DNA of 64,000 nucleotides from Planctomycetota bacterium (GTDB lineage Bacteria > Planctomycetota > Phycisphaerae > Phycisphaerales > UBA1924). Within the stretch, counting starts at the first letter, position 1, and each line of letters opens with the position of its first letter. The stretch spans positions 124,001 to 188,000 of the forward strand of contig JAFEBP010000004.1 in assembly GCA_018242605.1 (NCBI GenBank). Direction: 5' to 3'. Under the pieces are notes generated by a model. The model was not told the DNA's origin. It did no database searches and worked only from the letters and a program-made list of their open reading frames with translations. A program made the translations under genes and the position numbers. Shown in pieces: positions 26,706 to 37,717 of this stretch.

Positions 26706-28022
26706 CTACCGGTCCGACGACCACCGCAGGCTCACCACCCCGATCACGAACCCCGCGGCCCCGAATCCCAGCAGCACTCCCACCGGCAGCAGCATCTGCT
26801 CAATCGTGTAGCCCCGCCAGATCGCCCCCTCCATCGCGGTCGTCGCCCAGGAAAACGGGCTCACCTTGCTCACCGTCTGCATGAACGGGGGCATAAAGAA
26901 CATCGGCACCGTGCCCCCGCCGATCATCGCCAGCACCAGGATGAGCGCCCGGCCCATCCCCGCCCCGCCCCCTTCGGAGCGGCTCATCCCCGCCATCAGC
27001 ATCATGATCCCCGTGAACCCGATCGCCGACGCCACACACGCCACCGCCATCAACAGCGGTTGCCCGATACGCACATTGAACGGCGGCAGCACGCCGAACA
27101 CCACCAGCATCGCCTGCACCAGCAGGCACGCCACAAAGCACGCCAGCGCCTTGCCCGCCAGGATCTGCCCGCGCGACATCGGCGACACCGTCAGCCGCAT
27201 CAGCGTGCCCCGGGTCCGCTCGCTCGCCAGCGACACACCGAAAGCTGTCACGCACCCCATGAGCCCCCAGATGATGCCCTGCGTGAACGAAATCTGGAAA
27301 CTGCTCCGCGGCTTGTTGTCCTGCGCCGGCAGTTCCTGGAACGAAACCCTGACCGGCTGCCACCCGGCCAACGCGCTCTTGTTCTCTTCCTTCGTCGCGC
27401 CGTCGGTGGCCGCGGCGTTCTGCGCCTTCTGACGCGTCGTGCGGTTCACCTTGCCGATCGCGTCGAACATCAGCGAGAACAGCATCCTGTCCGAATCGTT
27501 CACGTCGGGCGACGCCACAATGCTCTGCTTGGCGTTCTCCAGCGCCTTGTCCATCTTTGTCACGTCGGAGAACGTCTTGGACATCTGGCGGAACGCCAGC
27601 TCGTTCAGCTTGCCGGTAAGCAGCCCACCCTCGGCCTTGCGCGACGGATCGATCACGCCCTCCACCTTCATCGTCCCACCGCCGAACATGTTGCCGGCCG
27701 CCGCCCCGAACCCCTTGGGGATCACGATGCACGCCGACGCCTTGCCCAGCCGCACCAGATTCTCCCCCTCGCTCCGCGAGGGCGCGGCGGTAACGTCCAG
27801 CGACGAGTCGCCCGCGATGTCCTCCGCGAACGAAGCCGCCGCCTCGCCGCCGTCTTCGTTCACCACCACCACATTGATCTTGCTCGAACCCCCGCCACCC
27901 CCGAAGATCACCCCGAAGAAGACCGCCACCAGCAGCGGAAACACAAACGTGAAAAACGCCGACGACTTGTCGCGCACCAGTTGCCGGAGGTCCTTGATCG
28001 CCAAGGCGAAGATCGCTCCCAT
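26706..28022 (-). CDS. ABC-2 type transporter permease
   Basis: A 438-aa membrane subunit of an ABC-2 exporter. It begins with a cytoplasmic helix and a first membrane segment (IKDLRQLVRDKSSAFFTFVFPLLVAVFFGVIF), continues with a large extracytoplasmic domain (to about 240), and ends in about five membrane helices, as in NatB/YhaP-like permeases with one long periplasmic loop. The start overlaps the stop of the ATPase gene as TGATG (28020-28024), so translation is coupled. The cargo is unknown; relatives export drugs, ions or polymers. Confidence 0.88.
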   Translation of the reverse strand: MGAIFALAIKDLRQLVRDKSSAFFTFVFPLLVAVFFGVIFGGGGGSSKINVVVVNEDGGEAAASFAEDIAGDSSLDVTAAPSRSEGENLVRLGKASACIVIPKGFGAAAGNMFGGGTMKVEGVIDPSRKAEGGLLTGKLNELAFRQMSKTFSDVTKMDKALENAKQSIVASPDVNDSDRMLFSLMFDAIGKVNRTTRQKAQNAAATDGATKEENKSALAGWQPVRVSFQELPAQDNKPRSSFQISFTQGIIWGLMGCVTAFGVSLASERTRGTLMRLTVSPMSRGQILAGKALACFVACLLVQAMLVVFGVLPPFNVRIGQPLLMAVACVASAIGFTGIMMLMAGMSRSEGGGAGMGRALILVLAMIGGGTVPMFFMPPFMQTVSKVSPFSWATTAMEGAIWRGYTIEQMLLPVGVLLGFGAAGFVIGVVSLRWSSDR

Positions 28023-28870
28023 CAGTCCCGCAACCTCCTTCCCGTCAGCGACAGGAAGACCGACTCCAGGTCCGGCCGATCGATCCGCACACCCTGCACC
28101 GTGCCCGCCGCGAACACGTGGGCGATCTCCCGCACCGGATCATCGGTCTCGATCCGCTCCTCTCCCTGCCCCTCGCGCGTCACGGCCACCACGCTCTTGC
28201 CGCCGTGCGAGGCCACCAGCTCGCTCACCGTGCCCATCGCCAGCAGCCGCCCGCGGTCGATGATCCCAACGCGATCACACAAACGCGACGCCTCTTCCAT
28301 GTAGTGCGTCGTGTAGATGATCGTCCGCCCCTGCCCCGCCAGTTGCCGCACCAGGTCCAGGATGTTGTTGCGGCTCTGCGGATCAACCCCCGCCGTGGGC
28401 TCGTCCAGCAGCAGCATCGGCGGATCGTGCATGAGCGCCACCGCCAGGTTGAGCCGCCGCTTCATCCCCCCCGAGTACCCGCCCACTCGATCCTTGCGGC
28501 GCGGCGACAGCCCCACCATCTCCAGGACCGCGCTAGTCCGATCTCGCAGTACGGTGGACGCCAGCCCGTACACGCGCCCGAAGAACTTCAGGTTCTCTTC
28601 CCCCGACAAATCGTCGTACAACGCCAGCGACTGCGGCGCCACGCCCAGGTGTTTGCGCACCGCCGCGTCCGTCGGCGCCCCCACCCCCTCCAACTCCACG
28701 GTGCCCGAATCCGGCGCGATCAGGCCGACCGCCATGCCGATCGTCGTCGATTTGCCCGCCCCGTTGGGCCCCAGCAACCCGAAGACCTCGCCCCGGCGCA
28801 CCTCCAGCGACAGCGAATCGACCGCCGTGAGTGCGCCGAAAGACTTGCGAAGTTGCGTCAGCCTGAGCAT
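28022..28870 (-). CDS. ABC transporter ATP-binding protein
   Basis: A 282-aa nucleotide-binding subunit, partner of the coupled ABC-2 permease. Walker A is GPNGAGKST near residue 34, the signature is YSGGMKRR, Walker B is MLLLDEPTAGVD, and an H-loop TTHYMEEA follows. The C-terminal ~60 residues form the extra domain common in NatA/CcmA-type exporter ATPases. It is first in a two-gene operon and starts 35 bases from the end of the pseudopilin gene on the same strand, so read-through from that gene is possible. Confidence 0.94.
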   Translation of the reverse strand: MLRLTQLRKSFGALTAVDSLSLEVRRGEVFGLLGPNGAGKSTTIGMAVGLIAPDSGTVELEGVGAPTDAAVRKHLGVAPQSLALYDDLSGEENLKFFGRVYGLASTVLRDRTSAVLEMVGLSPRRKDRVGGYSGGMKRRLNLAVALMHDPPMLLLDEPTAGVDPQSRNNILDLVRQLAGQGRTIIYTTHYMEEASRLCDRVGIIDRGRLLAMGTVSELVASHGGKSVVAVTREGQGEERIETDDPVREIAHVFAAGTVQGVRIDRPDLESVFLSLTGRRLRD

Positions 28871-28905
28871 GGGCGGCGATGGTATCCGCCGATGAACCGC
28901 GGGAA

Positions 28906-29787
28906 TCAGGGACCGCTCAGCGCCTTCTCCGGATCGGCGTACAGCGTGACCGGCCCCATGTTCTCGGCGCGAACATCCTGCACGGCGTTGGAGCCGCCAA
29001 GCCCGCGCGGAAACTCCTCGGCGCTGATGAGCTGCGCGTGACCGTCCGCGAACGCCGCGTTCGCCGCACCCCCGCCTTTGCCCGGGTGGCGATAGCCGAT
29101 GCGTGAGTTGGTCCGGTTGATCTTGTTGTCGCGCTGCCGTCCCGCGTACACGCCGTCGGCGGTCGCAATCAGCGCCGCGGGCCGCCGGAACGCGGTGAGC
29201 TTCGTGGCGGTGACAGTCAGCCCGTTGGTGCCCGGACCGTACCCCACCGAGGCCGTGTAATGAAGGTCGGGGACGACCTCCGTGCTGCCGCCGATCGGGT
29301 TGAGCGCGTTGATCCAGAACGAGACTCGCTGAACTCGATCAAATCCCCGCTCGGGAATCAGCGTCGCGATGTTGTCCACGCCCGTGCGGATGTTCGGCCA
29401 GTCCATCCAGCCCTTGGGCTTCTGGCGATCATCGCCGGTCTGCCCGCCTCGCATCCCTTCGATGTCCACCGTGTCGGGACAGACGAACGGCCCGCGTTTC
29501 ACATCGGCCGCGCCCTGGATGTAGCCGTCCCGATCAAGGATCGGAGCCCAACCGTCCAGCGGGTCGGTCGTGTCCACGCCGGCCATGTTGTACGAAGGAA
29601 TCACCAGTTCCTTGCTATCGTGGTTGTACAGCGAGAATCCCTGCGCCACGCTGCGCTGGATGGAGCCGCACACAGTCGTTCGTGCGGTCCGGCGCGCCGA
29701 CCCCAGCGAGGGGAGCAGCACAGCCAGTAGAACACCGATAACCGCGGTCACCACCAGCAGTTCAATCAGAGTGAAGGCCCTGTTCAT
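28906..29787 (-). CDS. Prepilin-type protein with H-x(n)-DG tail (planctomycete pseudopilin)
   Basis: A 293-aa protein with a class III-like prepilin N-terminus: MNRAFTLIELLVVTAVIGVLLAVLLP, where cleavage before Phe and methylation would be expected, with Glu at mature position 5. The C-terminal segment RHPGKGGGAANAAFADGHAQ is the H-x-DG motif of the large planctomycete pseudopilin family, here with more than the usual nine residues between H and DG. The ATG at 29787 is preferred over a TTG nine bases upstream because the basic tip MNR directly precedes the prepilin motif. It is divergent from the histidine kinase gene across 154 bases that contain a palindrome. The cellular structure these pseudopilins build is not known. 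Confidence 0.88.
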   Translation of the reverse strand: MNRAFTLIELLVVTAVIGVLLAVLLPSLGSARRTARTTVCGSIQRSVAQGFSLYNHDSKELVIPSYNMAGVDTTDPLDGWAPILDRDGYIQGAADVKRGPFVCPDTVDIEGMRGGQTGDDRQKPKGWMDWPNIRTGVDNIATLIPERGFDRVQRVSFWINALNPIGGSTEVVPDLHYTASVGYGPGTNGLTVTATKLTAFRRPAALIATADGVYAGRQRDNKINRTNSRIGYRHPGKGGGAANAAFADGHAQLISAEEFPRGLGGSNAVQDVRAENMGPVTLYADPEKALSGP

Positions 29788-29882
29788 TCGAGGCAAACCG
29801 TATCCTGGCGAAGGGGCTACAACCCCACCTTACCCCTTCCTCGCCAGCCCGTTCCGTCTGCACTGTTGTCCCGTCTCAACAC

Positions 29883-29907
29883 GTTGCGTTTCCGCAACAG
29901 GGGCCCC
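29883..29907. promoter_or_regulatory. Operator-like palindrome and possible sigma-54 element
   Basis: A perfect inverted repeat GTTGCG-TTTC-CGCAAC occupies 29883-29898 between the divergent pseudopilin and histidine kinase genes. Read on the minus strand, a GG-N10-GC pattern ending in TTGC (29894-29907) overlaps it, which could be a -24/-12 element about 107 bases before the pseudopilin start. The palindrome is plain to see; the promoter reading is weak because the bases around GG do not match the sigma-54 consensus. Confidence 0.3.
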
Positions 29908-29941
29908 CAAGTCACTCGACGAAACCGCCGATGGACCTTGC

Positions 29942-30823
29942 ATGAGCAGCCAAGGCGACGAATCCGCGCGTCGCGCGTCACACCCCGAGCAGGGGCCGCC
30001 GCACCAGGACCCGGCCCACCCGACGCCCCAGGCGACCTACGCCTCCGTGGACCGGCTCGTCACCCTCGTCGAGGAGATCGGCGACCTGCTCGACGGCTCG
30101 TTGCTCTCCCTCTCCAACGCCACCCAGACCCTGGCCAAGCACACCGCGCTGCTCAGTTCCTCCGACGGCGCCGACATCCATCGCGCCCTCAACGACGCCG
30201 CCTCCCGGCTCGAACGCATCAGCGAACTCGTCCACGCCGCGATGCAGGGCAAGTCGATGCCCATCGGCTCGCCGCTGCTCGCCAAGGCTCGCCCCATCAT
30301 GCTCAAGGAAGCCATCGAGCACGCCGCCGATGTGCTCAAGCCCATGATGCACAAGTCCGGCGCCGAGATCCGCCTGCAGCTCCCCGATTTCGTCGGCACC
30401 ACGCCCGCCGGCGCGATGTACACCGTCATCCTCAACGGCCTGCAGAACTCGGTCGAATCCATCGTCCGCAGGGGCGGCATCGGCCACGTCACCGTCACCG
30501 TCCGCCGCGAGCCCCCGCCCCGCAACGGCGGCTACGGCCGCGATTCGCGCGAATGGCTCACCCTCGAGATCATCGACGACGGCGAAGGCCCCCCGGCCAC
30601 CACCGACTCCGCACGCGTCTTTGACCTGGGCTTCACCACCAAGCCCCGCGGCACCGGCGTCGGCCTCGCCGTCGCCCGCAGCGTCATCCAGAGCATGGGC
30701 GGACAGATCGAACTCTTTCCCAACCTCGACCGCGCCCCCGTGGGTAAACGCGGCGCGGTGCTGCGGGCCAGGTTCCCCGCGCCCGACATGTCCGCCAACA
30801 TCCGCCTCGGCGGCGCCGCCTGA
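29942..30823 (+). CDS. Soluble histidine kinase-like ATPase, NtrB-type partner
   Basis: A 293-aa cytoplasmic protein with no membrane segment. A Pro/His-rich head (1-35) leads to a helical region that should dimerise, then a HATPase domain with N-box NGLQNSVESI, G1 DDGEGP, F-box FDLGFTTK and G2 GTGVGLAVA. No standard H-box (HExxxP-like) is visible; H67, H80 and H98 in the helical region are candidates for the phosphorylated residue. The ATG at 29942 follows the divergent region directly. The next gene, 44 bases downstream, is a sigma-54 response regulator, so the two almost certainly form a two-component system. The signal sensed is unknown. Confidence 0.85.
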   Translation: MSSQGDESARRASHPEQGPPHQDPAHPTPQATYASVDRLVTLVEEIGDLLDGSLLSLSNATQTLAKHTALLSSSDGADIHRALNDAASRLERISELVHAAMQGKSMPIGSPLLAKARPIMLKEAIEHAADVLKPMMHKSGAEIRLQLPDFVGTTPAGAMYTVILNGLQNSVESIVRRGGIGHVTVTVRREPPPRNGGYGRDSREWLTLEIIDDGEGPPATTDSARVFDLGFTTKPRGTGVGLAVARSVIQSMGGQIELFPNLDRAPVGKRGAVLRARFPAPDMSANIRLGGAA

Positions 30824-30867
30824 CACCCCGCCGCTCCTCTACAACCCCGCAGCGCGCCGACCCATCC

Positions 30868-32304
<1,437 letters not shown>

Positions 32305-32332
32305 TCCCCCCGGACATCACGTAGAATTGGCC

Positions 32333-32533
32333 ATGCAGGTCACAGTCAACAGTCAGACCCAATCGGTCGAGGCCGGCACCACCGTGCGCCAACTCATCGA
32401 ACGCCTCAAGCTCGGCAACGCCGCGTGCGCCGCCGAAGTGAACAAGCGCCTGGTACCCCGCAAGAGCCACGAATCGCACCAACTCCGAGAGGGCGACGTC
32501 GTCGAGATCGTCTCGCTCGTCGGCGGGGGCTGA
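32333..32533 (+). CDS. thiS: Sulfur carrier protein ThiS
   Basis: A 66-aa ubiquitin-like sulfur carrier for the thiazole half of thiamine. It begins [21 protein letters not shown], contains the [15 protein letters not shown] ending, and so provides the C-terminal Gly-Gly that is adenylated and thiocarboxylated (one extra Gly is present). The ATG at 32333 is preferred over a TTG six bases earlier. It lies 28 bases after the response regulator gene and 31 before thiG. No TPP riboswitch is visible in front of it. thiF, thiO/thiH and other thi genes are not in the window. Confidence 0.93.
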   Translation: MQVTVNSQTQSVEAGTTVRQLIERLKLGNAACAAEVNKRLVPRKSHESHQLREGDVVEIVSLVGGG

Positions 32534-32564
32534 AGCCTGCGTCGCCGCGGCGCGCACTACATTC

Positions 32565-33422
32565 ATGGCAATGACCTACGCCCCTCCGCCAACCGAACCG
32601 GGCCACGCCCCGCTCACCATCGCGGGCCGATCCTTCGCCAGCCGCCTCTTTGTGGGCACCGGCAAGTACAAGACGTACAACCTGATGCGCGAATCCCTCG
32701 ACGCCAGCAACTGCAACGTCGTCACCGTTGCCGTCCGTCGTGAACGCCTGTACAACGAGCAGGGCAAGAGCCTCCTGGAGTTCATCGATCTCTCCCGCTA
32801 CACCATCCTGCCCAACACCGCAGGCTGCTTCAGCGCCGAAGACGCCGTCCGCGTAGCCCGCCTGGGCCGCGACATCCTGGAACAACTCGGCAACCCCGGA
32901 GCGGATTGGGTGAAGCTCGAAGTCCTGGGCGACAAGAAGACCCTGTTGCCCGACCCCTCCGGCACCGTCCAGGCCACCCGCGAACTCGTCGCAGACGGCT
33001 TCAAGGTCCTGGCGTACACCAGCGACGACCCCATCGCCGCCCTGCGCATCAAGGAAGCCGGCGCCGCCAGCGTGATGCCCGCCGGCAGCCCCATCGGCAG
33101 CGGCCAGGGCGTCCTCAACCGCAGCAACATCGTCCTGTGCCTCGAACTGCTCAAGCAGGGCGACCCGACCTTCCCCGTCATCGTCGACGCCGGCGTCGGC
33201 GCGGCCAGCGATTGCTCGGTCGCGATGGAACTGGGCGCCGACGGCGTCCTGCTCAACACCGCCATCGCCCACGCGAAAGACCCCGTGATGATGGCCCACG
33301 CCATGCGCCACGCCGTCGCCGCGGGTCGCCAGAGCTACCTCGCCGGCCGCATCCCCAAGCGCCTCTACGCCACCGCGAGCAGCCCGTGGGAAGGAACCAT
33401 CTCCTACATCCCCGGCGAATGA
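32565..33422 (+). CDS. thiG: Thiazole synthase ThiG
   Basis: A 285-aa (beta/alpha)8 enzyme that condenses dehydroglycine, 1-deoxyxylulose-5-phosphate and ThiS-thiocarboxylate into the thiazole phosphate. The substrate Schiff-base lysine is K117 ([10 protein letters not shown]). Conserved [19 protein letters not shown] and [10 protein letters not shown] segments are present. It follows thiS and its stop overlaps the start of the beta-mannosidase gene as ATGA (33419-33422), an unusual coupling of thiamine and glycan genes. Confidence 0.97.
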   Translation: MAMTYAPPPTEPGHAPLTIAGRSFASRLFVGTGKYKTYNLMRESLDASNCNVVTVAVRRERLYNEQGKSLLEFIDLSRYTILPNTAGCFSAEDAVRVARLGRDILEQLGNPGADWVKLEVLGDKKTLLPDPSGTVQATRELVADGFKVLAYTSDDPIAALRIKEAGAASVMPAGSPIGSGQGVLNRSNIVLCLELLKQGDPTFPVIVDAGVGAASDCSVAMELGADGVLLNTAIAHAKDPVMMAHAMRHAVAAGRQSYLAGRIPKRLYATASSPWEGTISYIPGE

Positions 33423-35917
33423 CGCTCGCAAGCCTCAACACCGCCCGCTGGACGCTGCGGCCCGTGGGCGACGTCGGCGGTGTCCCCGCCGCCGTACGCG
33501 ACGCCGGTGAGATTCCCGCCGCCGTGCCCGGGTGCGTCCACACCGATCTGCTCGCCGCGGGCCTCATCGCCGACCCGCGCGTGGGCATGAGCGAACTCGA
33601 TCTCCAGTGGATCGGCCGCACCGACTGGCAATACCGCTGCACATTTGAGGCAGGCCCGGACGCGCTGGCGAATGAACACGTTGACCTGGTCTGTGACGGC
33701 CTTGACACAATCGCCGCGATCCTTCTCAACGATCAGCCCGTCGGCGCGTGCCGCAACATGTTTCACCCGCACCGCTTCCCGGTGCGTCCGTTCGTGCGAC
33801 CGGGCGAGAACACGCTCACCATCCGCCTGCGGGCCCCGCTCATCTACATCCGGGAGCAGGAAGCCGCGCTCGGAGCACGCCCCGTCAACGGCGATTGGGA
33901 CCCTTTCATCTTCATGCGCAAGAGCGCATGCAACTTCGGCTGGGACTGGGGCCCAAAGGTCGCCACCTGCGGAATCTGGCGGGGCGTCGACCTCCACGCA
34001 TGGAACGACGCCCGCATCCAGACCGTGCGACCGCTGATCCATCGCGAGAGCGAGAATCGTTGGCGGATCCAGGTGCACGTCGAATCGCAGCTGACTTCGC
34101 AGCCCAACGCGACCCTCTCCGCCGCGCTCACCGACGATTCCGGCTCGATCATCGCCCAGGGCCGCGTACCGCTCTCCTCGCAGAGTCTCATCACCCTGCA
34201 CGTCGATCGCCCCCGCCTCTGGTGGCCGCGTGGCTTCCTGGATGACGCCCCGCCGCACCTGTACAACCTCCAAGTCCGCATCGACAACCAGCCTGACGCC
34301 TCCGCCTGGTCCGGCCGCGTCGGCTTCCGAGAAGTCCGCCTCAACACGACGCCCGACAAGCGCGGCACGCCTTTCACGGTCGAGATCAACGGCCGCCCGA
34401 TCTTCTGCAAAGGCTTCAACTGGATCCCGCGCCTCTTCCCCGCCAACCCCACGCTCGATCCCCTCCCAACGCTCCTCGCGCTCAACTCGAACATGGTCCG
34501 CGTCTGGGGCGGCGGCCTCTACGAGGACGACCGGTTCTACGAATGGTGCGACCGCGAAGGCATTATGGTCTGGCAGGATTTCATGTTCGCCTGCGCCATG
34601 TACCCAGAGGAATCTCCCTACCCCGCGTTGATCGAGCAGGAAGCCCGCCACCAGATCGCCCGCCTCTCGCGCCACCCCAGCGTCGTCCTCTGGTGCGGCG
34701 GCAACGAGTGCATCTGGGGGTACGAAAGTTGGGGATGGAAGCAACGCCTGCTGCCCGGCCAATCCTGGGGACGCGGCTACTACCTGGACCTGCTCCCCCG
34801 GCTCTGCGCTGAGATCGACCCGACCCGACCCTACTGGCCCAACAGCCCATGGTCGGGCTCGATGGACGTGCACCCCAACGACGAGTTTAATGGCGATCGG
34901 CACACCTGGGAAGTGAAGCTGGGCGGCTACCGGACGGTCTCCTCTCGCTTCTGCAGCGAGTTCGGGCACCAATCGCCGTCGAACGTCACAACGCTCAAGC
35001 GTGTGCTGAAGGAACAGGACCTCGCGGTAAACTCCGCCGCGATGGAGCATCGCCAGCGCGGGCCGGGAGGAAACGCCAAGCAGTACGACGAGGTCATGGC
35101 CGAGTGGTGCGGACCGATCCCGTCGTTCGACACGTGGCACTTCGCGGCCCAACTGCTGCAGGCCCGGGCGATGCGCTGGGGTGTGGAGTGGGCCAGGGTC
35201 AACGCGCCCGCTTGCATGGGCGCGCTGATCTGGCAACTCAACGATGTTTGGCCCGGGCTGAGTTGGTCGGTGGTGGACGTCGACGGCCGCTGGAAACTCG
35301 CGGCCCACGCCGTGGGGCCGGCGCTCGCCGCGCGGGCGATCGCGCTCACGCCGCTGTCGGGTGTGCTGTCGTGCTTCGCGGTGAACGACTCAGACCAGGA
35401 GTGGCGGTGCCGCGTACGGCTGCGCCGGGCGTTGGTGCAGGGCGGGGTACTGGCGGAGCATGAAGAATCGCTCGTCGCGCCGCCCCGATCGGTCGCCAGG
35501 GTGGAGCGGGCCGCGCGGCTGCTCAGCGGGGGGGCGGGCGGGCCCGGAGAAATCATCCTCGCGGACGTCGACGGGCTGCCGCGAACAACGCACCTGTTCG
35601 CCCGAGATCGCGACGTCGCGTTTCCAACACCCCGATGCTCCGCGGAGGTGAAGCCGCAGGGCGGCGTGTTCGTTCTGAGTATCACCGCTGGGTCGTTCAT
35701 GCACGACCTGTGCGTGTTCCCGGATCGCCTGCACCCGGAACTCGAGGTGTGCGGCGCTCAGCCGCTGACGCTGCTCGAAGGAGAGACGAGCGAGTTCATC
35801 CTCTGCCCCACGACCGATGCCGCAGCGCAGGCAGTCCGGGAGGCCGGGTCGCGAACCCTCACGAACCCGCCGTTCCTGTGGTGCGCCAACCTGCTGGGCG
35901 CCGCCCCTACTCCTTGA
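33419..35917 (+). CDS. GH2 beta-mannosidase
   Basis: An 832-aa glycoside hydrolase family 2 enzyme that should release mannose from the non-reducing end of beta-mannosides. The sugar-binding and immunoglobulin-like domains (1 to about 320) include [19 protein letters not shown], typical of beta-mannosidases. In the TIM barrel E430 (CGGNECIWG) is the predicted acid/base and E514 (FCSEFGHQS) the nucleophile. No signal peptide is seen, so it is probably cytoplasmic and acts on imported oligosaccharides. Its ATG overlaps the thiG stop (ATGA), and its 3' end overlaps the convergent permease gene by 11 bases. A much longer in-frame extension upstream lies inside thiG and is rejected. Confidence 0.93.
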   Translation: MTLASLNTARWTLRPVGDVGGVPAAVRDAGEIPAAVPGCVHTDLLAAGLIADPRVGMSELDLQWIGRTDWQYRCTFEAGPDALANEHVDLVCDGLDTIAAILLNDQPVGACRNMFHPHRFPVRPFVRPGENTLTIRLRAPLIYIREQEAALGARPVNGDWDPFIFMRKSACNFGWDWGPKVATCGIWRGVDLHAWNDARIQTVRPLIHRESENRWRIQVHVESQLTSQPNATLSAALTDDSGSIIAQGRVPLSSQSLITLHVDRPRLWWPRGFLDDAPPHLYNLQVRIDNQPDASAWSGRVGFREVRLNTTPDKRGTPFTVEINGRPIFCKGFNWIPRLFPANPTLDPLPTLLALNSNMVRVWGGGLYEDDRFYEWCDREGIMVWQDFMFACAMYPEESPYPALIEQEARHQIARLSRHPSVVLWCGGNECIWGYESWGWKQRLLPGQSWGRGYYLDLLPRLCAEIDPTRPYWPNSPWSGSMDVHPNDEFNGDRHTWEVKLGGYRTVSSRFCSEFGHQSPSNVTTLKRVLKEQDLAVNSAAMEHRQRGPGGNAKQYDEVMAEWCGPIPSFDTWHFAAQLLQARAMRWGVEWARVNAPACMGALIWQLNDVWPGLSWSVVDVDGRWKLAAHAVGPALAARAIALTPLSGVLSCFAVNDSDQEWRCRVRLRRALVQGGVLAEHEESLVAPPRSVARVERAARLLSGGAGGPGEIILADVDGLPRTTHLFARDRDVAFPTPRCSAEVKPQGGVFVLSITAGSFMHDLCVFPDRLHPELEVCGAQPLTLLEGETSEFILCPTTDAAAQAVREAGSRTLTNPPFLWCANLLGAAPTP

Positions 35918-36830
35918 GGCCCTGCCCCGCCACGCCCTCCACGAAGAACCGCCTCGTCAGCACGTACAGCCCCAGCACCGGCAGCACGACGATGCACGAC
36001 GCCGCCATCACCAGGTTCCACGGCGTGCCCCCGTGCTGGCTCTGGTACATCTGCAAGCCCAGCGAGAGCGTGTACTGCTCCTCACGATTCAGGAATAGCA
36101 GCGGCCCCAGGAAGTCGTTCCACGTCGCTACCGCCTGCAGCAGCGCCACCGCCGCGAGCGCCGGCTTGCTCAGCGGCAGCACCACCCGCAGGAACGTCCC
36201 CAGGTGGCTGCACCCGTCGATCCGCGCCGCCTCGTCCAGTTCGTTGGGGATGGAAAGGAAGAACTGCCGCAGCAGAAAAATGCTGAACGCCCCTCCGAAC
36301 CACGATGGCAGCCACAGCGGCAGCAGCGACCCGATCATCCCCAGTTGCTTGAAGAGCAGGAACTGCGGGCTCATCAGCACAGCCTGCGGGATCATCAGCG
36401 TCAGCAGCACCAGCACGAACACCGCGTCCCGTCCCGGCCACCGGACGCGGGAAAAGCCGTACGCCGCCACCGCGCTCGACACCGTCATCCCTAAAACGCT
36501 CAGGATCCCCACGATCAGCGAGTTGCGGAAGTACGTCGGGAAGTCCGCCGCCGCCCCGCTCCACACCTCCCTGTAGTTCGCGGATGCCTGCGCCGCCAGC
36601 GCCGCCCAGTACCCCGGCGAAGCCTTCGACACCGGCGCCTCCTCCGGCAGCCGCGGCAGGAGCGCGATCGTCGCGCTCCCCGCCTGCGCCGCCGGCTTCA
36701 CCGAGAGCGCGATCATCCAGATCAGCGGCGTCAGGTACGCCAGCGCCGCCAGCAGGATCAGCGCGGACCCGGCGCGACGGCCCGCTCCACCAGGCATCCC
36801 ACCTCGCGAGTTGTTCGGCCTCTGGTTCAT
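35907..36830 (-). CDS. Carbohydrate ABC transporter permease (MalG-type)
   Basis: A 307-aa inner-membrane subunit of a CUT1-type sugar importer. Six membrane helices are visible, with an N-terminal periplasmic loop longer than usual (about 50-100). The conserved EAA loop, which contacts the ATPase, is ELDEAARIDGCSHLGTFLRVVLPLSKPAL. The start overlaps the stop of the upstream permease gene (ATGA at 36827-36830). It is the last gene of the fucosidase/transporter operon and ends inside the 3' end of the convergent beta-mannosidase gene. Confidence 0.93.
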   Translation of the reverse strand: MNQRPNNSRGGMPGGAGRRAGSALILLAALAYLTPLIWMIALSVKPAAQAGSATIALLPRLPEEAPVSKASPGYWAALAAQASANYREVWSGAAADFPTYFRNSLIVGILSVLGMTVSSAVAAYGFSRVRWPGRDAVFVLVLLTLMIPQAVLMSPQFLLFKQLGMIGSLLPLWLPSWFGGAFSIFLLRQFFLSIPNELDEAARIDGCSHLGTFLRVVLPLSKPALAAVALLQAVATWNDFLGPLLFLNREEQYTLSLGLQMYQSQHGGTPWNLVMAASCIVVLPVLGLYVLTRRFFVEGVAGQGLKE

Positions 36831-37714
36831 GCCGCGCGGTAGTACACCATCCTCCTTCCCAATGCCAGCGCCCCGCACGCCAGCACGAGCGTGATCAGGA
36901 TCTGCACCCACGCCAGCGCGCTCGCGTACCCCATGCGCCCGAACTCGAACGCCGTCTTGTAGATGTACATCGAGAACGTCAGCGTCGCGTTGTCCGGCCC
37001 GCCCCTGGTCATGATCATCGGCGGCGCCAGCACCTGCAGCGACCAGATGATCCCCATGATCACGTTGAACGTGAGCGCGGGCGAGATCATCGGCAGCGTC
37101 ACATGCCGGAACCGCCCCCACGCCGTCATCCCGTCCAGCGACGCCGCCTCGTACAGCGACGCAGGCACATCCTTGAGCGCGGCCCCCACCACCAGCATCG
37201 GGCTGCCGATCACCCACAGGCTCATCAGTACCAGCGACATCAGCGCCCACGACGAATCGCCCAGCCAGTTGGGCCCCTGCACGCCGCCCGCACCCAGCGC
37301 CGAGTTGATCAGCCCGTACTGCGGATTGAACAACCACAGCCACGCCACGCAGTTGGCCACCACCGGCACCAGCGTCGGCAGGAACACCGCCGCCCGCGCC
37401 ACCGCCGCCCCGCGCGTCGGCCGTTCGAGCAGCACCGCCAGCCCCACCGACAGCAGCGTCGATCCGATCACGCTGAAGAACGCGAAAACCAGCGTGTTCC
37501 GCAGCGCCCGCCAGAACAGCCCGTCACCCGCCAGTTCCGCGTAGTTGTCCCCGCCGATCCACACCGGCGAGTCCAGCAGCGCGTAGTCGGTCAGGCTGTA
37601 GTACACGCTCATCGCGATCGGCGCCAGCAGGAACACCACGAACCCCACCGCCCACGGCGAGATCCACGCCAGACCCGTCGCCAGCGATCCCCGGGATGTG
37701 CGGTTCGCGCTCAT
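36827..37714 (-). CDS. Carbohydrate ABC transporter permease (MalF/UgpA-type)
   Basis: A 295-aa membrane partner of the MalG-type permease. The first helix (LAWISPWAVGFVVFLLAPIAMSVYYSL) and the EAA loop (LYEAASLDGMTAWGRFRHVTLPMISPALT) are typical of CUT1 importers. It starts three bases after the stop of the solute-binding protein gene and overlaps the next permease gene, so the three transporter genes are tightly coupled. Confidence 0.94.
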   Translation of the reverse strand: MSANRTSRGSLATGLAWISPWAVGFVVFLLAPIAMSVYYSLTDYALLDSPVWIGGDNYAELAGDGLFWRALRNTLVFAFFSVIGSTLLSVGLAVLLERPTRGAAVARAAVFLPTLVPVVANCVAWLWLFNPQYGLINSALGAGGVQGPNWLGDSSWALMSLVLMSLWVIGSPMLVVGAALKDVPASLYEAASLDGMTAWGRFRHVTLPMISPALTFNVIMGIIWSLQVLAPPMIMTRGGPDNATLTFSMYIYKTAFEFGRMGYASALAWVQILITLVLACGALALGRRMVYYRAA

Positions 37715-37717
37715 GGC

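Noticed and set aside
32305..32332. TPP riboswitch before thiS
   Set aside because: Only 28 bases separate thiS from the upstream gene and the conserved CTGAGA and thi-box words were not found.
32906..33418. 171-codon upstream extension of the beta-mannosidase
   Set aside because: It overlaps thiG in another frame and codes an Arg-rich low-complexity peptide; GH2 similarity begins at the ATG that overlaps the thiG stop.
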